DNA from: Paulinella micropora
Lineage: Eukaryota > Cercozoa > Imbricatea > Euglyphida > Paulinellidae
Reading direction: 5' to 3'
DNA length: 64,000 nt
NCBI GenBank assembly: GCA_019918135.1
Contig: WBZZ01004767.1
Span: forward strand, 65,001-129,000
Position numbers and translations under genes: made by a program. Under the pieces are notes generated by a model. That model was not told the DNA's origin. It saw only the letters and a list, made by a program, of their open reading frames with translations, and did not search any database. Each line of letters opens with the position of its first letter. Position 1 is the first letter of the stretch. Positions 20,091 to 31,125 of the stretch are shown piece after piece.

Positions 20091-20881
20091 GTGATATTTT
20101 TTTCTTTTATCACGCGTCGGACATTGAAAGCTGCATGTGGATTAATCTCATAGTGCCCATGTCAGATCATGTCTTATTAAAATGTTTTTATACCATTGTT
20201 GTTACTTGGCATTTTTATCGCAACATATGAGTGCGAGGGTCAATCGGCAAATGGATACGACACCGTATAAGGGGATCGCTTGTGAGTTTAGCGATGGTGT
20301 TCCTGGTACGACCCTGCTTCAAGTATCCAGGGTGATGTTCTCAAAAAATGTTCTCATAGACATATTAATTTTTTTTCTTTGGATATACTTAATATCGTCA
20401 TACCAGCACGGTCCGTCTCTACTTGTGTCGGCATATCGCATGGTCGGGCTCACTCACCCCGGCTTTGGATATAGTTATTAGGTCTGGCCCCCTAGTACTA
20501 TATTAAGGTAACCGATTGAATACAAGGGTATGTTATTAAAAGACAATGTATTTACTGATCGGAAGTGTTTTTGGAGAAGGAGAAAAATTATAACGCTGCT
20601 TTTATTGCAATAGTAATACTATTTGTTCTTGACATACTGCCTCAGAATTAAGTTACGGGGGGGACAACAAGTGTGGAAGGAGAGTTTTTATTTACAAAAA
20701 CGAGGCTGGAGATTTATAGTTGACTAGTGTCTGGCGTATGCGTTTTATATATCCACTGCACCGTCTATCCGTGGGTTAATGCAATTAGTTGCGACACCCC
20801 GTAGCGTTTGTGCAGAAAAGAAATCAGCAATTATATTACGAAAATATTGCATATTTCCGTCATAAAAACGGGAAGGGGTAC
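20091..20881. other. Region downstream of gypsy, no gene seen
   Basis: AT-rich DNA after the gypsy 3' frame. I could not find a copy of the candidate 5' LTR here. Nothing else is recognised apart from short frames without motifs. Confidence 0.5.
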
Positions 20882-21134
20882 TGTAGGCATCACCCCCCGG
20901 ATAGCCGGTAAAAAATACCCTTTTTCTGGTGTCAGGTGCACCTAGTTTTTTCCCATTATTTTCAATATCGTTTGGCCGGATTTGACCTAATGCCATTTTA
21001 ACCTTGGTCTGTTGCCGTTTTCTTTTCGGCTTCACTGAGCTAATATAACGAGACATCATTCTCTTTTGGGGATTTGTGTCTGGTTGTATTACCGACTTTT
21101 TATTGAGCTATCTTCGGGGATTGTAACAGGTTGT
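20882..21134 (-). repeat. Dispersed repeat with conserved small ORF start, copy 1
   Basis: A 253-bp segment on the minus strand matches 48,561-48,807 on the plus strand at roughly nine in ten positions. Both include a leader with AATCCCCGAAGATAGC followed by a frame starting MMSRYISSVKPKRK and containing LGQI, PNDIEN, GKKLGAPDTRK and VFFT. The substitutions preserve the frame, which hints at a real short coding segment, perhaps the N-terminus of an element-encoded protein. In this copy the frame continues to 20,745 (104 aa). The family is not recognised. Confidence 0.7.
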
Positions 21135-21940
21135 AGGCGCAGATAGGTATTATAAATATGTGCTACTTTAATAAGATGATACACAGTGTCGGTCCAGACA
21201 CAATAAGAGACTGTTCATATTAATAACATTCTTAACCTGATAACCGTGATACTATTACTAAAAAGCCTGACGGTCCCTTGGGAAGTGAATTAGGTGATGG
21301 GATTAATACAACCGGTTTATACGTTACTACTGAGTTAATGTTGTCAGTTAGTATGGGAAAAAGTGTGTATTTTCCTTTGGGAAGCTACCCATAGTGGAAC
21401 CTTTACCGACCCCTTTCAGGATCTATCCGGGCTACATAGCAAGACTATCACGCAGAAAGGAAACGCACTTTAATAACTGAGTCGTATAATAAAAGAACTG
21501 ACTCTTTGACTTCCACGTCACAAACTGACTAACTTAGGTACAGGTCTTACGCATATTCAGTTAACATTGGCATTATTGACTGTCCTGCCTATTGACAAAT
21601 CAACTATCGAAGTAACACAGTGTGAATTAAATTGAAATAGTAACGACCAACGCTCCCCCTTAGTTATTTGTCAATATTATAACTGCCGTCTTAAGTGTCT
21701 TACAGTTCCGACTTAAGCAAATGAAAAATTTGCAAGCGCTTCCCGTAAGGGGTATCAGTAGTAAAAAGTCACTAAAAGCTATTTCTATAAAAATATTAGC
21801 AGGGGTGTGAGGAAACAAGTGAAAAGAAAGGAAAGCGAGCTGTATGCGATAAAATAAGGTTGTCCTACGATTTTCGCCACTGGCCACCAGAAATGTCAGG
21901 AATCCCTGCCACGCACCGGCCACCGCGTGGCCTCAGAGGG
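21135..21940. other. AT-rich region, no gene seen
   Basis: Between the dispersed repeat and the copia 3' remnant. It may include the copia 3' LTR, which should lie just downstream (minus strand) of RNase H, but no matching partner was found near 4.1-4.7 kb. Confidence 0.4.
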
Positions 21941-23712
21941 CTAATCCACCTCATTAGGTAGCTCATCGCTGTCGTGTCCATCGCAGTCCTCCACTCTGCC
22001 TTCTTCGTATTCCCACTGTTCTTGATCAGTATCGTCGTCCTGTTCTACATCGTCCTCCCGAAGCTGTTCGATATCCTGCCGCGGATACCTTCCATGCTTT
22101 AGCCTCATGAACTCCGCACTATTGATTCTCCATTCTGCGTATTGGTCGATGACCAGATCAAAGGGTACGTAGTCGAGCCAAGTCATTGATCGCAGATTCC
22201 ATGGCCTCCAGTCCGACATCGATAATACTAAACAACTCAGAGTCACACAAAACGAAAACAAAACACAAAACATAGCTGAAACACACGTAGTCATTCCGGT
22301 TCACCGGAATGATAACCGTAAATTTGTTGAGCAAATAATTAAACTGCTTGCGCGGTAACGGTTTAGTGAGTAAATCTCCTATTTGCTTTTTAGTTCCTAC
22401 CTTTATGAACTTCAAAGTTATCTCTCCATCTCTCTGAAGGTGATGAATGAAATGTAATTCGAGAGGCAAATATTTGGTGCGGAGTCCTGATAATCCTCTT
22501 TCACCCGCGAGAATTTTTTGCGAATTATCTTCGAAAATTTCTTCTGCACCTTTTTGCAAAATTCCGAGTTCCTGTCTGACATGGCCTACTGCTATTCATT
22601 CTCTTATGCATTCAGCAGCCGCGTAAATTTCCGCGTCATTTGAATTAAGTGCTATCCTACTCTGTCTTTTTGAAAGCCAACCTATCGGGTCTCCTCCCCA
22701 CAAGCTTATGAAACCTGTGCGAGACTTCCCCGTCTTCAAACAGAGTTTGTGAGCGGCATCGGGCCACAAAGTTACCTTAAGGTAGGACATACCCTCTTGA
22801 ACGGATTTTGGCCAGTTAAATGCTATACCGCGAAAAGACTTGATTAAATAGCGTATAATTCTGCCTAACATAGCATAAGTTACTCACTTATCCATGGTTT
22901 GCATGACGCTTGCAGCGTTAAGAGCTTGTTCGATATCTGGTCTTGTCCGATTTTGGCTAAATAAAGCATACTGCCTACTATATTCGGAATAGACATTTTA
23001 CGCAAAGCAGCATCTTCCGACATTGCTTCCTGTGTTTGGTCTACCGCTGGGGTACTGACCGGACGAGAATTTGCGTATCCTGTCTCACGTAAAATTTGTA
23101 ATTGGTACTTTCTCTGGTCACCTGCAAAACGATTCAGCCTTTCTCATGCACTATCTCTATATCTTTGAATTCTTTCGCAACTCCTAGCATTTCGAGTGGG
23201 TAGTACCGTTCTAACGCAGACGCGAATTTATCATAAGCTTCTTTGTTAGGTGCGGAAAATATCAAATCATCCACGTGAAATACTCCCATTATCGCTTCTC
23301 TTATAGGCTTGTCTTTCTCTACGAACAATGCATAAGTCGGAGTCTAACAATCTAAATCCTCAGGCTAGCTTTATTAATACTAACTTAGTGGCTAGTATGT
23401 CATACCACCTTCTACCTGCCTGAGGCGCACCATATAACGCTTGATCAACACGCAATATCATCCCCTCTTTGCCCTCTCTATCCATTGCATCAGGTGGGTA
23501 GGCAAATACCGGATCTTGCATGCGGGCATTTAAGTAAGCATTTTTGAAATCGATTCAGTAAAGCTTATTACCATGCCAGGCAGTTAGTTTGGCAAGCATG
23601 AGCAGTGAGCGATATGAGGCACAAGGGACAAACAATTGGTCAGGGTTGAAACTAACTCCTGGCTCTAACATGTCTACTATTAAAGCTAATCTAGACTTAA
23701 CAAACTTCCTTT
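21941..23712 (-). pseudogene. Copia RT and RNase H remnant (3' half of the split element)
   Basis: On the minus strand, after the site of the LTR-element insertion, RT continues with KSRLALIVDMLEPGVSFNPD, IDFKNAYLNARMQDPVFAY and MILRVDQALYGAPQAGRRWY. The catalytic motif is in FHVDDLIFSAP (near 23,270). RNase H follows (RIALNSNDAEIYAAAECIRE near 22,610) and the copia terminal motif IGDLLTKPLPRKQFNYLL near 22,360. Several stops and frame changes interrupt it. It is the continuation of the plus-strand copia half ending at 7710, now inverted relative to it. Confidence 0.85.
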
Positions 23713-23717
23713 CGTTC

Positions 23718-24170
23718 CATTATGCCTGGTGATCCATATATTCACATATGCACCAGGTGTCTAGAAAGTACCGGACTCCAATGCAGAGGACGGTCGGTTG
23801 ATCAATCCGGTCACTTAACCTAGACTCAAGGAACTATAAGTCACATGAATATAGTTTACTGATAATGGATAACCATCCAATCCAATAATGAATTGTACTA
23901 GTAGGTACAGATATTATGCCAAGTTGTGTACAGTGTCCAAGATGTTTACACGGTGAAGACAATGTTATGAATATCTGGAACCATTCGATAATAAAGGCAA
24001 TATAGAGGCATTGTACCAGTATATAATGGTAATGCATAAAAGATATCCGATTAGGCAAAGTGGCAATATTTAAGGATATTAGAGTTCTATGGTGTGACAT
24101 GCTGTGACATGTGACATGTAATGTCGTATTATATACAGCACATGAATGTGGTATATTCTGTAGTGTAATG
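23718..24170 (-). repeat. 3' LTR of the non-autonomous element
   Basis: It matches 26,868-27,323 with few differences (for example an extra ACATATG near the start and a missing ATGTGACATG block). It is adjacent to the G-run polypurine tract. Confidence 0.8.
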
Positions 24171-26416
24171 CCCCCCCCCCCCCGAACTCAATATCCGTAC
24201 TGTCGCCAAATCTTTAATCCCCCCCCCCCAAATGTATATCCGTTAAAGTGAATGAAACACATACACTCACATATGTAATGCAATTTGAAAACGATTTGCA
24301 AACATGTCGGGGTAGATATGATCGGTAAATGTGTAATATAATTTAAGAAGCATGTGCAACAAATGCAAATGAAATTAAACTATAAAGTAACATAAAGCAA
24401 ATATGTTCATGGCACAGTTATATAACATATAAGCAAACTATAACTATACCGAGCTAAGCACGATGGCAGAGTCCTGGGTCTGAAAAACGAAATAGCATTG
24501 CGCCAGGGCAATATAGGTCCTGATTAAGTAATTAAGGGAAAAAAATTGAAAACGTTAAGTTCAATCCACGCTTGGAAGGAAGGGAGGGCCAGGAGGGCCA
24601 CAAGGTTCGAAGGAATGTCCAAAGGCGCACGAAAGAAGAAAGGTAGCCGAAAGGTGAAAATAAGTCATACGTAAGTGATCGACCTACACTCGCAAACGGG
24701 CTAGACTAACCGAGCCAAAGTCCATGATTACGTATTTCCTTACTTCTCAAAGCAACAAAAGAGACCAAATATAATATGCATGTACGCATCATGCATTCAT
24801 ATATGACATAGACCAATCAGAAAATTTTCTAGCGCTTCCCGTAGAGGGGTACAGTCCGAAAAAAAATATTCAAAGAGTACCTATTCTAGGACAGGAAAGA
24901 AAGATAGAAAGAATTAAATCTATATCTATCCGTAGCGGTCGTAGTTGAAAAGATCCTGGTAATATTGTTGGGACAGTTTAAAGTCATGCTGGACTGGGCT
25001 GTCACGATCCTTTCCCAGTACCCGTACGTCGAAGACGAAGAATAAGGACAAAAAGAAAATTTCCCACGCCACACCACAACGATGCTCAAAAACGTACTTC
25101 CCCTCAAGCCACCGACTATCATGGAAGCGCGAATCAGGCAGTAATGTATATGCCACATTCCCCTCCCCCCCGGTCAGCGTCCGTCCATCCAGCCGAAGAA
25201 GTAGCGGAGAAGCGTCCAAGCCAAAACTGAAGCCCAAATTCACGTTATTGCTCGCCAGGCTGCAAGAAAGGAGAAGAATGAGTTCTAAGATGATGAGGGG
25301 CAACAAGGGACAAAAGACTTCCCTGTTCTGGTCTGTGTTCCAGACACACAGACCAAGTCGAAGGCCGAAGGCTGCATGCTCACATCTGCAATTGAAATCA
25401 GAAGCAATAAAGAGCAGAGGCAGAAGGGAAACAAAGAAAACGAATGCTTCCCCTTCAGTGTGTGTTTTTGGAACAAACACACAAAACCGAAGACCAAAAC
25501 GATGATCGTCGCCAGGCCGACTTCCCCGAAGGTAGTAGTAGCAGTAGTCGTACCAGGGTCCCAAACGAATAGAGATGGGTAGCCCAAACGTAACTGAAAA
25601 TGATGGGAGTCATGTTGTGTGGCCCAGGGAGGCGACGTCACCACTCTATCTGAATAGAAGGTGGAAAGAGAGAGGAAGCCATAGGTAGGTAGGTATGTCT
25701 GTACATACATCTCTCTTTTCATGATGATGTCACATTCAAACGAAACATAAGTGAACAACAAAGAAAAACAATTCAAACTGCACAAATTACGTGTTTTATT
25801 CGTGCGAACACAAGCATGAACAATAGACAAATGCTTGAAGACACGAGAGAACGTATGTGGAAAAAGTCCCCGTGAAAATGACCAATTGTCAACCATATCA
25901 CCCATTCCACACCACAGACCAGACGATTTGTTTGTGTGTGAAAGCACAACAAAACACAACAATTGAAGCAACAAACACTCATCCCATGTCTTGCATGCAT
26001 TCAACAACATATACAAATGCTTTGACAAGTATGTGGACACCGCATCATATGCATATCCATCATAGAAACGTATGTCGTTTTCTGTTTGTGTCTTGATCCT
26101 CCCACTCTCTGTGCCTGTTTCTTTTCCTGTCTGTCTGTTCTTTGTTTTCTCACTTCCTATCTCTTTTCTCTTGAGTCAATTACCCTTTGTGACTGTGTGT
26201 GAGTGTGTGTCCCTACACCTATCTCACTTTTTGTTCCTCTCTTGTTTGCTTTCTCATTGCACCATGAGACAGGGCAAGCAAGACTCAAGAAATGCTTCCC
26301 TGCTCGGAGTCTGTGTTTGGACAGACCCACCGTAGTCGTAGTCTGGACCGCCCAGATCGTCTTTGCTGTAGTAGGCTTCACCGTCGAGGGACCCTCAGCC
26401 GAAGTCGTATTCGTTG
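24171..26416 (-). other. Internal region of the LTR element without recognised genes
   Basis: Open frames on the minus strand (for example within 24,926-25,564 and 25,285-26,040) show no retroelement motif. Three imperfect copies of a segment with TGCTTCCC and a GTGTTTGGA-like core (near 25,320, 25,445 and 26,300) indicate internal repetition. Probably non-coding filler, as in LARD-type elements. Confidence 0.45.
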
Positions 26417-26863
26417 TCAGCGTTGTCGCACTTGGTGGAAAGCTGATCCATTAATAAAAGTAATTCCATCGAACCCATGTTCGTCGTAGAACCTCCAAGG
26501 AATTGGCGGAAGCTCAGCGTAACCACAGTTAACTCCGAACCGTCTGTTCTCACCTCGCCTTTGTCGTTGTCGTTGACGTTGTCGTTGCCTCTTCGTAGCA
26601 GCTGAATCCGTTGCTTTGTCATTGAAAAGATTATCTTTCAATCCATTGTCCTCCAGCCTGTCACCGTCCTGGTAGGTAGCTGTAGGGTAGGCCGATTGTT
26701 CCAATAGCTCATCACTTATACAGTGGGAAGCTAAATCGCCGGTAGAAGGTCCACTCAGCACCTCACCCTCCATCGTTAAAAAAAATACGTTGAGCTCACC
26801 AAATATGCAGAAGACGAAGGCCTTTAAATTCTCAGTAATCAACCTCCGTAGCCAAGGCATCAC
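26417..26863 (-). CDS. Hypothetical ORF at the 5' end of the LTR element
   Basis: A 148-codon frame starts four bases inside the 5' LTR boundary (MMPWLRRLITENLKAFVFCI). It has a hydrophobic N-terminal part, an acidic middle and a Gln/Arg repeat (KRQRQRQRQRQRR). No known domain is visible. Its position where gag would lie is suggestive, but the coding status is uncertain. Confidence 0.3.
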   Translation of the reverse strand: MMPWLRRLITENLKAFVFCIFGELNVFFLTMEGEVLSGPSTGDLASHCISDELLEQSAYPTATYQDGDRLEDNGLKDNLFNDKATDSAATKRQRQRQRQRQRRGENRRFGVNCGYAELPPIPWRFYDEHGFDGITFINGSAFHQVRQR

Positions 26864-26867
26864 AACC

Positions 26868-27323
26868 CATTATGCCTGGTGATCCATATATTCACCAGGT
26901 GTCTAGAAAGTACCGGACTCCAATGCAGAGGACGGTCGGTTGATCAATCCGGTCACTTAACCTAGACTCAAGGAACTATAAGTCACATGAATATAGTTTA
27001 CTGATAATGGATAACCCTCCAATCCAATAATGAATTGTACTAGTAGGTACAGATACTATGCCAAGTTGTGTACAGTGTCCAAGATGTTACACTGTGAAGA
27101 CAATGTTATGAATATCTGGAACCATTCGATAATAAAGGCAATATAGAGGCATTGTACCAGTATATAAAGGTAATGCATAAAAGGTATCCGATTAGGTAAA
27201 GTGGCAATACTTAAGGATATTGGACTTCTATGGTGTGACATGCTGTGACATGTGACATGATGTGACATGTAATGTTGTATTATATACAGCACATGAATAT
27301 GGAATATTCTGTGGTGTGTAATG
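26868..27323 (-). repeat. 5' LTR of the non-autonomous element
   Basis: Direct repeat partner of 23,718-24,170. It contains a TATA-like TATATAATAC on the minus strand near 27,285. Confidence 0.8.
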
Positions 27324-27328
27324 CGTTC

Positions 27329-27483
27329 TCGTCTATCCTTACTTTGTGAACCCATGTGAGCCTAACTATATTGCTAACACCAGCCTTTTTGGCTTCGCTA
27401 TAGTTAACCTATGTGTATGTCTTAAAGTGATTAAGAGATTGAATCTCTTTCTTCATGCCCTTTAACAACTCTTTCGCTGTCAA
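27329..27483 (-). pseudogene. Start of the copia RT domain (inverted piece)
   Basis: On the minus strand it reads LTAKELLKGMKKEIQSLNHF, a stop, then LTWVHKVRIDEN, matching the beginning of the copia RT (RVT_2) domain. It abuts island DNA at 27,483/27,484. Upstream continuity is found at 7710 on the plus strand. Confidence 0.8.
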
Positions 27484-27491
27484 TCCCGCTC
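27476..27491. other. Inversion junction J2 (copia to island)
   Basis: On the minus strand island GAGCGGGA (27,491-27,484) is followed by copia TTGACAGC. The reciprocal product is J1 at 7710/7711. The shared site is GAGC(A/G)GGA. Confidence 0.85.
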
Positions 27492-28087
27492 GGTCCAGGC
27501 GACGGCGGCGGCCGGCGGGCCCAGGCACTGTCCGTGGCCCAGGCAGGCGCCGGCGAGGGCCCAGCACCGCCGGCGGTGCTCGTGCCAGTGCAGGGCCTGG
27601 TGCAAGTAACCGCAGTACAGCTGGCAGCCGCACGAGCCGCACTCGTACAGCGCGCGGGCTGCCGCGCGCCGGCAGCGCGGGGTGCCGCGCGCCGGCAGCG
27701 CGGTTAGCAGCAGCGCAGCCGCACCCAAGCGGCGGGTGGCGCCGCGCAGTCCCCACGCCGGCCGCCGCACTCTGCCGCCTCTGCCTGCAGGGCCAGCGCC
27801 CGGGGTGCGCAGCCCGCCGCCCGGTGGCTGGCCGCACACTGCGCGCGATGCACCCCGCTGCAGTAAGCCTGTAGCCGGCAGCGCGCGCAAGCCAGACGCG
27901 CCGGGCGCTCGCAGCCCGGCGCCGCGCACCGCAGAGGCTGCGCTCGCGTAGGTAGACGGAGGTGCACTGTGTACGGCAGCGCCGGCCCACACGGCTCAGT
28001 GTCAGGGCCGTCCCAGAGCACTTGCCACGCCAGCTGCCACAGCTGGCAAAGCCGGCCGGGCTCCGATCTCGGACCGACGGCCAACAT
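27484..28087 (-). pseudogene. MYND gene, copy 1, truncated by the inversion
   Basis: Near-identical to 30,174-30,754. From ATG at 28,087 it encodes the first MYND finger (CAAPGCERPARLACARC, YCSGVHRAQCAASHR), then a likely 83-nt intron (27,724-27,642) and the second Cys/His cluster (CGSCGCQLYCGYLHQALHWH). The 3' end is lost at J2; its continuation is the fragment at 7,711-8,101. Compared with copy 2 it has a 23-bp tandem duplication located within the proposed intron, so splicing would remove the difference. Confidence 0.7.
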
Positions 28088-28467
28088 GCGGCGTTTGCCA
28101 AAAGGGGTAGGGCGCCGGGCCAGCCAGCCCAGACAGCGGAGGGGGGGGCGTGGCGCGCGCGGGAGAGGGAGTACCCCAGTGCTCTTCCCCCCTCTCCCCC
28201 CGGTAGGGGGTGTGTGCGTTTGGCGGCCGGGCAGGGGGGAGGGGGTTAGCTAGCGGGGGCGTCGCTTGCCTCCTCCTGGCCAGTGGGTGTGGCGGGTGCG
28301 GGGGTCGGGCCACGCCGGCGGCTCACGACCCCGGCGGGGGTGTGGGTGCCGCGACACCCCCCCCCCCCCCCGGGGTGTGGGTGCGGCCGGGCAGGGGGGT
28401 GGTGGACCACGCGCGCGGTTTCTCGCCCCCCCCCCCCCCCCGGGAGGGGGCGCCCCCCCCCCCCCAG

Positions 28468-29687
28468 GCCCGGGCCGCCTGCTCTGGCTGGTGCCCCGGC
28501 GGGGCCGCCGAGCGGAAGGACGAGTCGTGCTGACGCTCACCGGGCCCGGCCACGAGCGGCGGGCCTGGCTGAGCGACCTGGCCGACCCGGCGCACCACGG
28601 CCTCGTGAGCTACTCGCTGCACCCCGGCGGCTTCGTCCGGGGGCGCTCCGCCGGCGTCTGGCTGTACGATTACGACCAGGGCGAGGTGTTGCCCCTGGTC
28701 GACGAGCACAAGCTGTGGCAGAAGCTGCCGCCGTCCGTCGTGCCGCGCACTCCCCGCCAGCGGACGCGCGCGTTGCGCCGCCTGGGCCAGGCCCTGACGG
28801 CGCCCAAGGCGGCGCCGGCGCTCGCGCGGGCGCTGGAGTCCTGGCCCGGCTGGTGGGCGCTGCGCTTTTTGCTGGAGGACGGCCGCTGGGCTTCGTGGCT
28901 GTTCTTGTTCGGGCCCCGCGCCGAGCTGCTGTGGCGCAGCGAATGGCGGGCCAGGCGCCGCTGGCTCGCTTCGTTGCTGGACTCGCCCCCCGGCGGCACC
29001 GACCCGCGCTGCTTCTTCGACGGGGACCTGCTGCTGCCGGGTGCGCTGGACGGCCCGGCGCTGACCCCGGCCCACTTCCAGCGGCTGGGCCGCCCCCTCC
29101 GGGCCCGCCTGGCGGCGGGGCTCGGGCCCGCGGGCCGGCGCCTCGTGCTCGTCCACTACTGGCTGCGCCTGACCCTCACGGTGCGCAAGAGCTCGTGCTT
29201 CCAGCTCACGGCCTGCCCACCCTCTGCCCAGGCGCTGGTGGGCGAGCTGCTGCCGAACCCCCGCCGCGACGTGTACTACGAATTTGCGCAGACCCTGCGT
29301 GCCCTGACCAAGCTGCAGCACCTGGTCCAGTATGCGGAGGAGCGGCCCCCGGGGGAGGGGAACGTCCTGCTGTACTCGTGCGACAACGGCCGACAGGAGT
29401 TGTGCGTGCTGCTAGCGTACCTGCCGAGTGGGCCGGAGCTCAGGGCGGAGTGCCGGAAGCGACAACGCCACGGCGTTTTTCTGTCCACCAGCGCTCTCTA
29501 CTTGCACCCCCTGGCTACTTCCCAGTGGCTGACCAGGGCACAGGCGGGAGTGGGGCGCTCGGACGCTCGTGTCCGGTACGTGGTCGCCATGTTCGACGCG
29601 GCGCAGGCCGGCTCGGAGGCCGGCGAGCTGGACGGGCTGCAGCCGGTGCAGCCGGTACTCTTGTACTTTACGCAGTGTGGCCGTTAG
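28468..29687 (+). pseudogene. Chimera: helicase N-terminal region fused to Cys-rich protein C-terminus
   Basis: Codons up to about 29,258 are a copy of the helicase N-terminal region at 31,126-31,916 (RLLWLVPRRGRRAEGRV onward). From about 29,257 the frame continues as the last 140 residues of the Cys-rich protein (PRRDVYYEFAQTLRAL to LYFTQCGR) and stops at its native stop. The join is in frame at a shared ACC. No in-frame ATG exists near the 5' end; a C-run followed by AG at 28,466 resembles a splice acceptor. The helicase motor motifs are absent. This is the novel joint of a direct tandem duplication; whether the protein is made is unknown. Confidence 0.75.
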
Positions 29688-29732
29688 TGGGCCGGCCGGC
29701 GCAGCTGGGTCATTTGTCCCTAGGTCGCTTTC

Positions 29733-29738
29733 ATTAAA
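29733..29738 (+). terminator. Poly(A) signal ATTAAA after the chimera
   Basis: Duplicate of the signal at 8,146-8,151, about 45 nt past the stop at 29,687. Confidence 0.55.
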
Positions 29739-29782
29739 GAAATAGAAACCTACTACTACGACGACCGACTGGACTAGCGAGG

Positions 29783-30754
29783 CTAAGCAGTCAGCCAGGC
29801 TGCTTCAGCCAGACTGAAAGGAAGGGGAGAGGTGGGGGCGCGAAAGAGGTCCGCCGGGCGCGCCGGGCCGCTCTCCGTAGGCTCCAGGCCGGTCCCGCCG
29901 TCTTGGGCGGGCGCCAGCTTGGGCGTGGTAGGCTCTCGACACGGAGGTGCTAGGCTCGGCGGCGGCGGCGCCGACACCCCCCGGTTGACCAGGCGCGGGA
30001 CCGGCAGCTCGGCCAGGCGCCGGAGCGGCAGCCCGGCCGGGCGCGGGAAGGACAGCTCGGCCAGGCGCCGGAGCGGCAGCCCAGCCGGGCGCGGGAGCGG
30101 CAGGGAGGACTGGCGCGTGTAGGGGGTGCGTGCCGGGGTGGCGGTGGCTGGCTGAGGGGGCGGGTGCAGCGCGTCCCGCTCGGTCCAGGCGACGGCGGCG
30201 GCCGGCGGGCCCAGGCACTGTCCGTGGCCCAGGCAGGCGCCGGCGAGGGCCCAGCACCGCCGGCGGTGCTCGTGCCAGTGCAGGGCCTGGTGCAAGTAAC
30301 CGCAGTACAGCTGGCAGCCGCACGAGCCGCACTCGTACAGCGCGCGGGGTGCCGCGCGCCGGCAGCGCGGTTAGCAGCAGCGCAGCCGCACCCAAGCGGC
30401 GGGTGGCGCCGCGCAGTCCCCGCGCCGGCCGCCGCACTCTGCCGCCTCTGCCTGCAGGGCCAGCGCCCGGGGTGCGCAGCCCGCCGCCCGGTGGCTGGCC
30501 GCACACTGCGCGCGATGCACCCCGCTGCAGTAAGCCTGTAGCCGGCAGCGCGCGCAAGCCAGACGCGCCGGGCGCTCGCAGCCCGGCGCCGCGCACCGCA
30601 GAGGCTGCGCTCGCGTAGGTAGACGGAGGTGCACTGTGTACGGCAGCGCCGGCCCACACGGCTCAGTGTCAGGGCCGTCCCAGAGCACTTGCCACGCCAG
30701 CTGCCACAGCTGGCAAAGCCGGCCGGGCTCCGATCTCGGACCGACGGCCAACAT
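29783..30754 (-). CDS. Double MYND-finger island protein with short intron, copy 2
   Basis: From ATG at 30,754 the first MYND-type zinc finger is CAAPGCERPARLACARC...YCSGVHRAQCAASHR (about residues 53-88). A TAA at about 30,371 then interrupts the frame, and the same frame resumes with a second Cys/His cluster, CGSCGCQLYCGYLHQALHWHEHRRRC. A GT...AG interval of 60 nt (30,391-30,332) with the branch-like TGCTAAC removes the TAA and keeps the frame, so I annotate an intron. The C-terminal tail has repeated Pro/Leu/Arg motifs (RPAGLPLRRLAEL) and ends LAEAAWLTA. MYND fingers mediate protein-protein contacts. Gene start is divergent from the helicase. Spliced length is about 303 aa. Confidence 0.7.
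30332..30391 (-). other. Proposed 60-nt intron in the MYND gene
   Basis: Minus strand: donor GTGCGG, branch-like TGCTAAC, acceptor ACGAG. It contains the in-frame TAA and is a multiple of three. In copy 1 the equivalent interval (27,724-27,642) is 83 nt because of a 23-bp tandem duplication, and the exons remain in phase. Confidence 0.5.
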
Positions 30755-31125
30755 GCGGCGTTTGCCAAAAGGGGTAGGGCGCCGGGCCAGCCAGCCCAGA
30801 CAGCGGAGGGGGGGGCGTGGCGCGCGCGGGAGAGGGAGTACCCCAGTGCTCTTCCCCCCTCTCCCCCCGGTAGGGGGTGTGTGCGTTTGGCGGCCGGGCA
30901 GGGGGGAGGGGGTTAGCTAGCGGGGGCGTCGCTTGCCTCCTCCTGGCCAGTGGGTGTGGCGGGTGCGGGGGTCGGGCCACGCCGGCGGCTCACGACCCCG
31001 GCGGGGGTGTGGGTGCCGCGACACCCCCCCCCCCCCGGGGTGTGGGTGCGGCCGGGCAGGGGGGTGGTGGACCACGCGCGCGGTTTCTCGCCCCCCCCCC
31101 CCGGGAGGGGGCGCCCCCCCCCCAG

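Larger units (their letters stand above)
23718..27323 (-). mobile_element. Non-autonomous LTR element inserted in the copia RT gene
   Basis: Two direct repeats of about 455 bp (23,718-24,170 and 26,868-27,323) bound a 3.6-kb element. The flanks carry a 5-bp target duplication CGTTC (23,713-23,717 and 27,324-27,328), and removing the element plus one duplicate makes the copia RT frame continuous. A run of about 13 G on the minus strand next to the 23.7-24.2 kb LTR fits a polypurine tract, so the element reads on the minus strand. The LTR ends are CATTA...TAATG, not TG...CA. No gag, RT or integrase is seen, so it depends on another element. Confidence 0.85.

Noticed and set aside
12433..20500. 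A matched LTR pair for the gypsy element
   Set aside because: Only a candidate 5' LTR with TG...CA ends was found; no second copy could be seen downstream of 20.1 kb.
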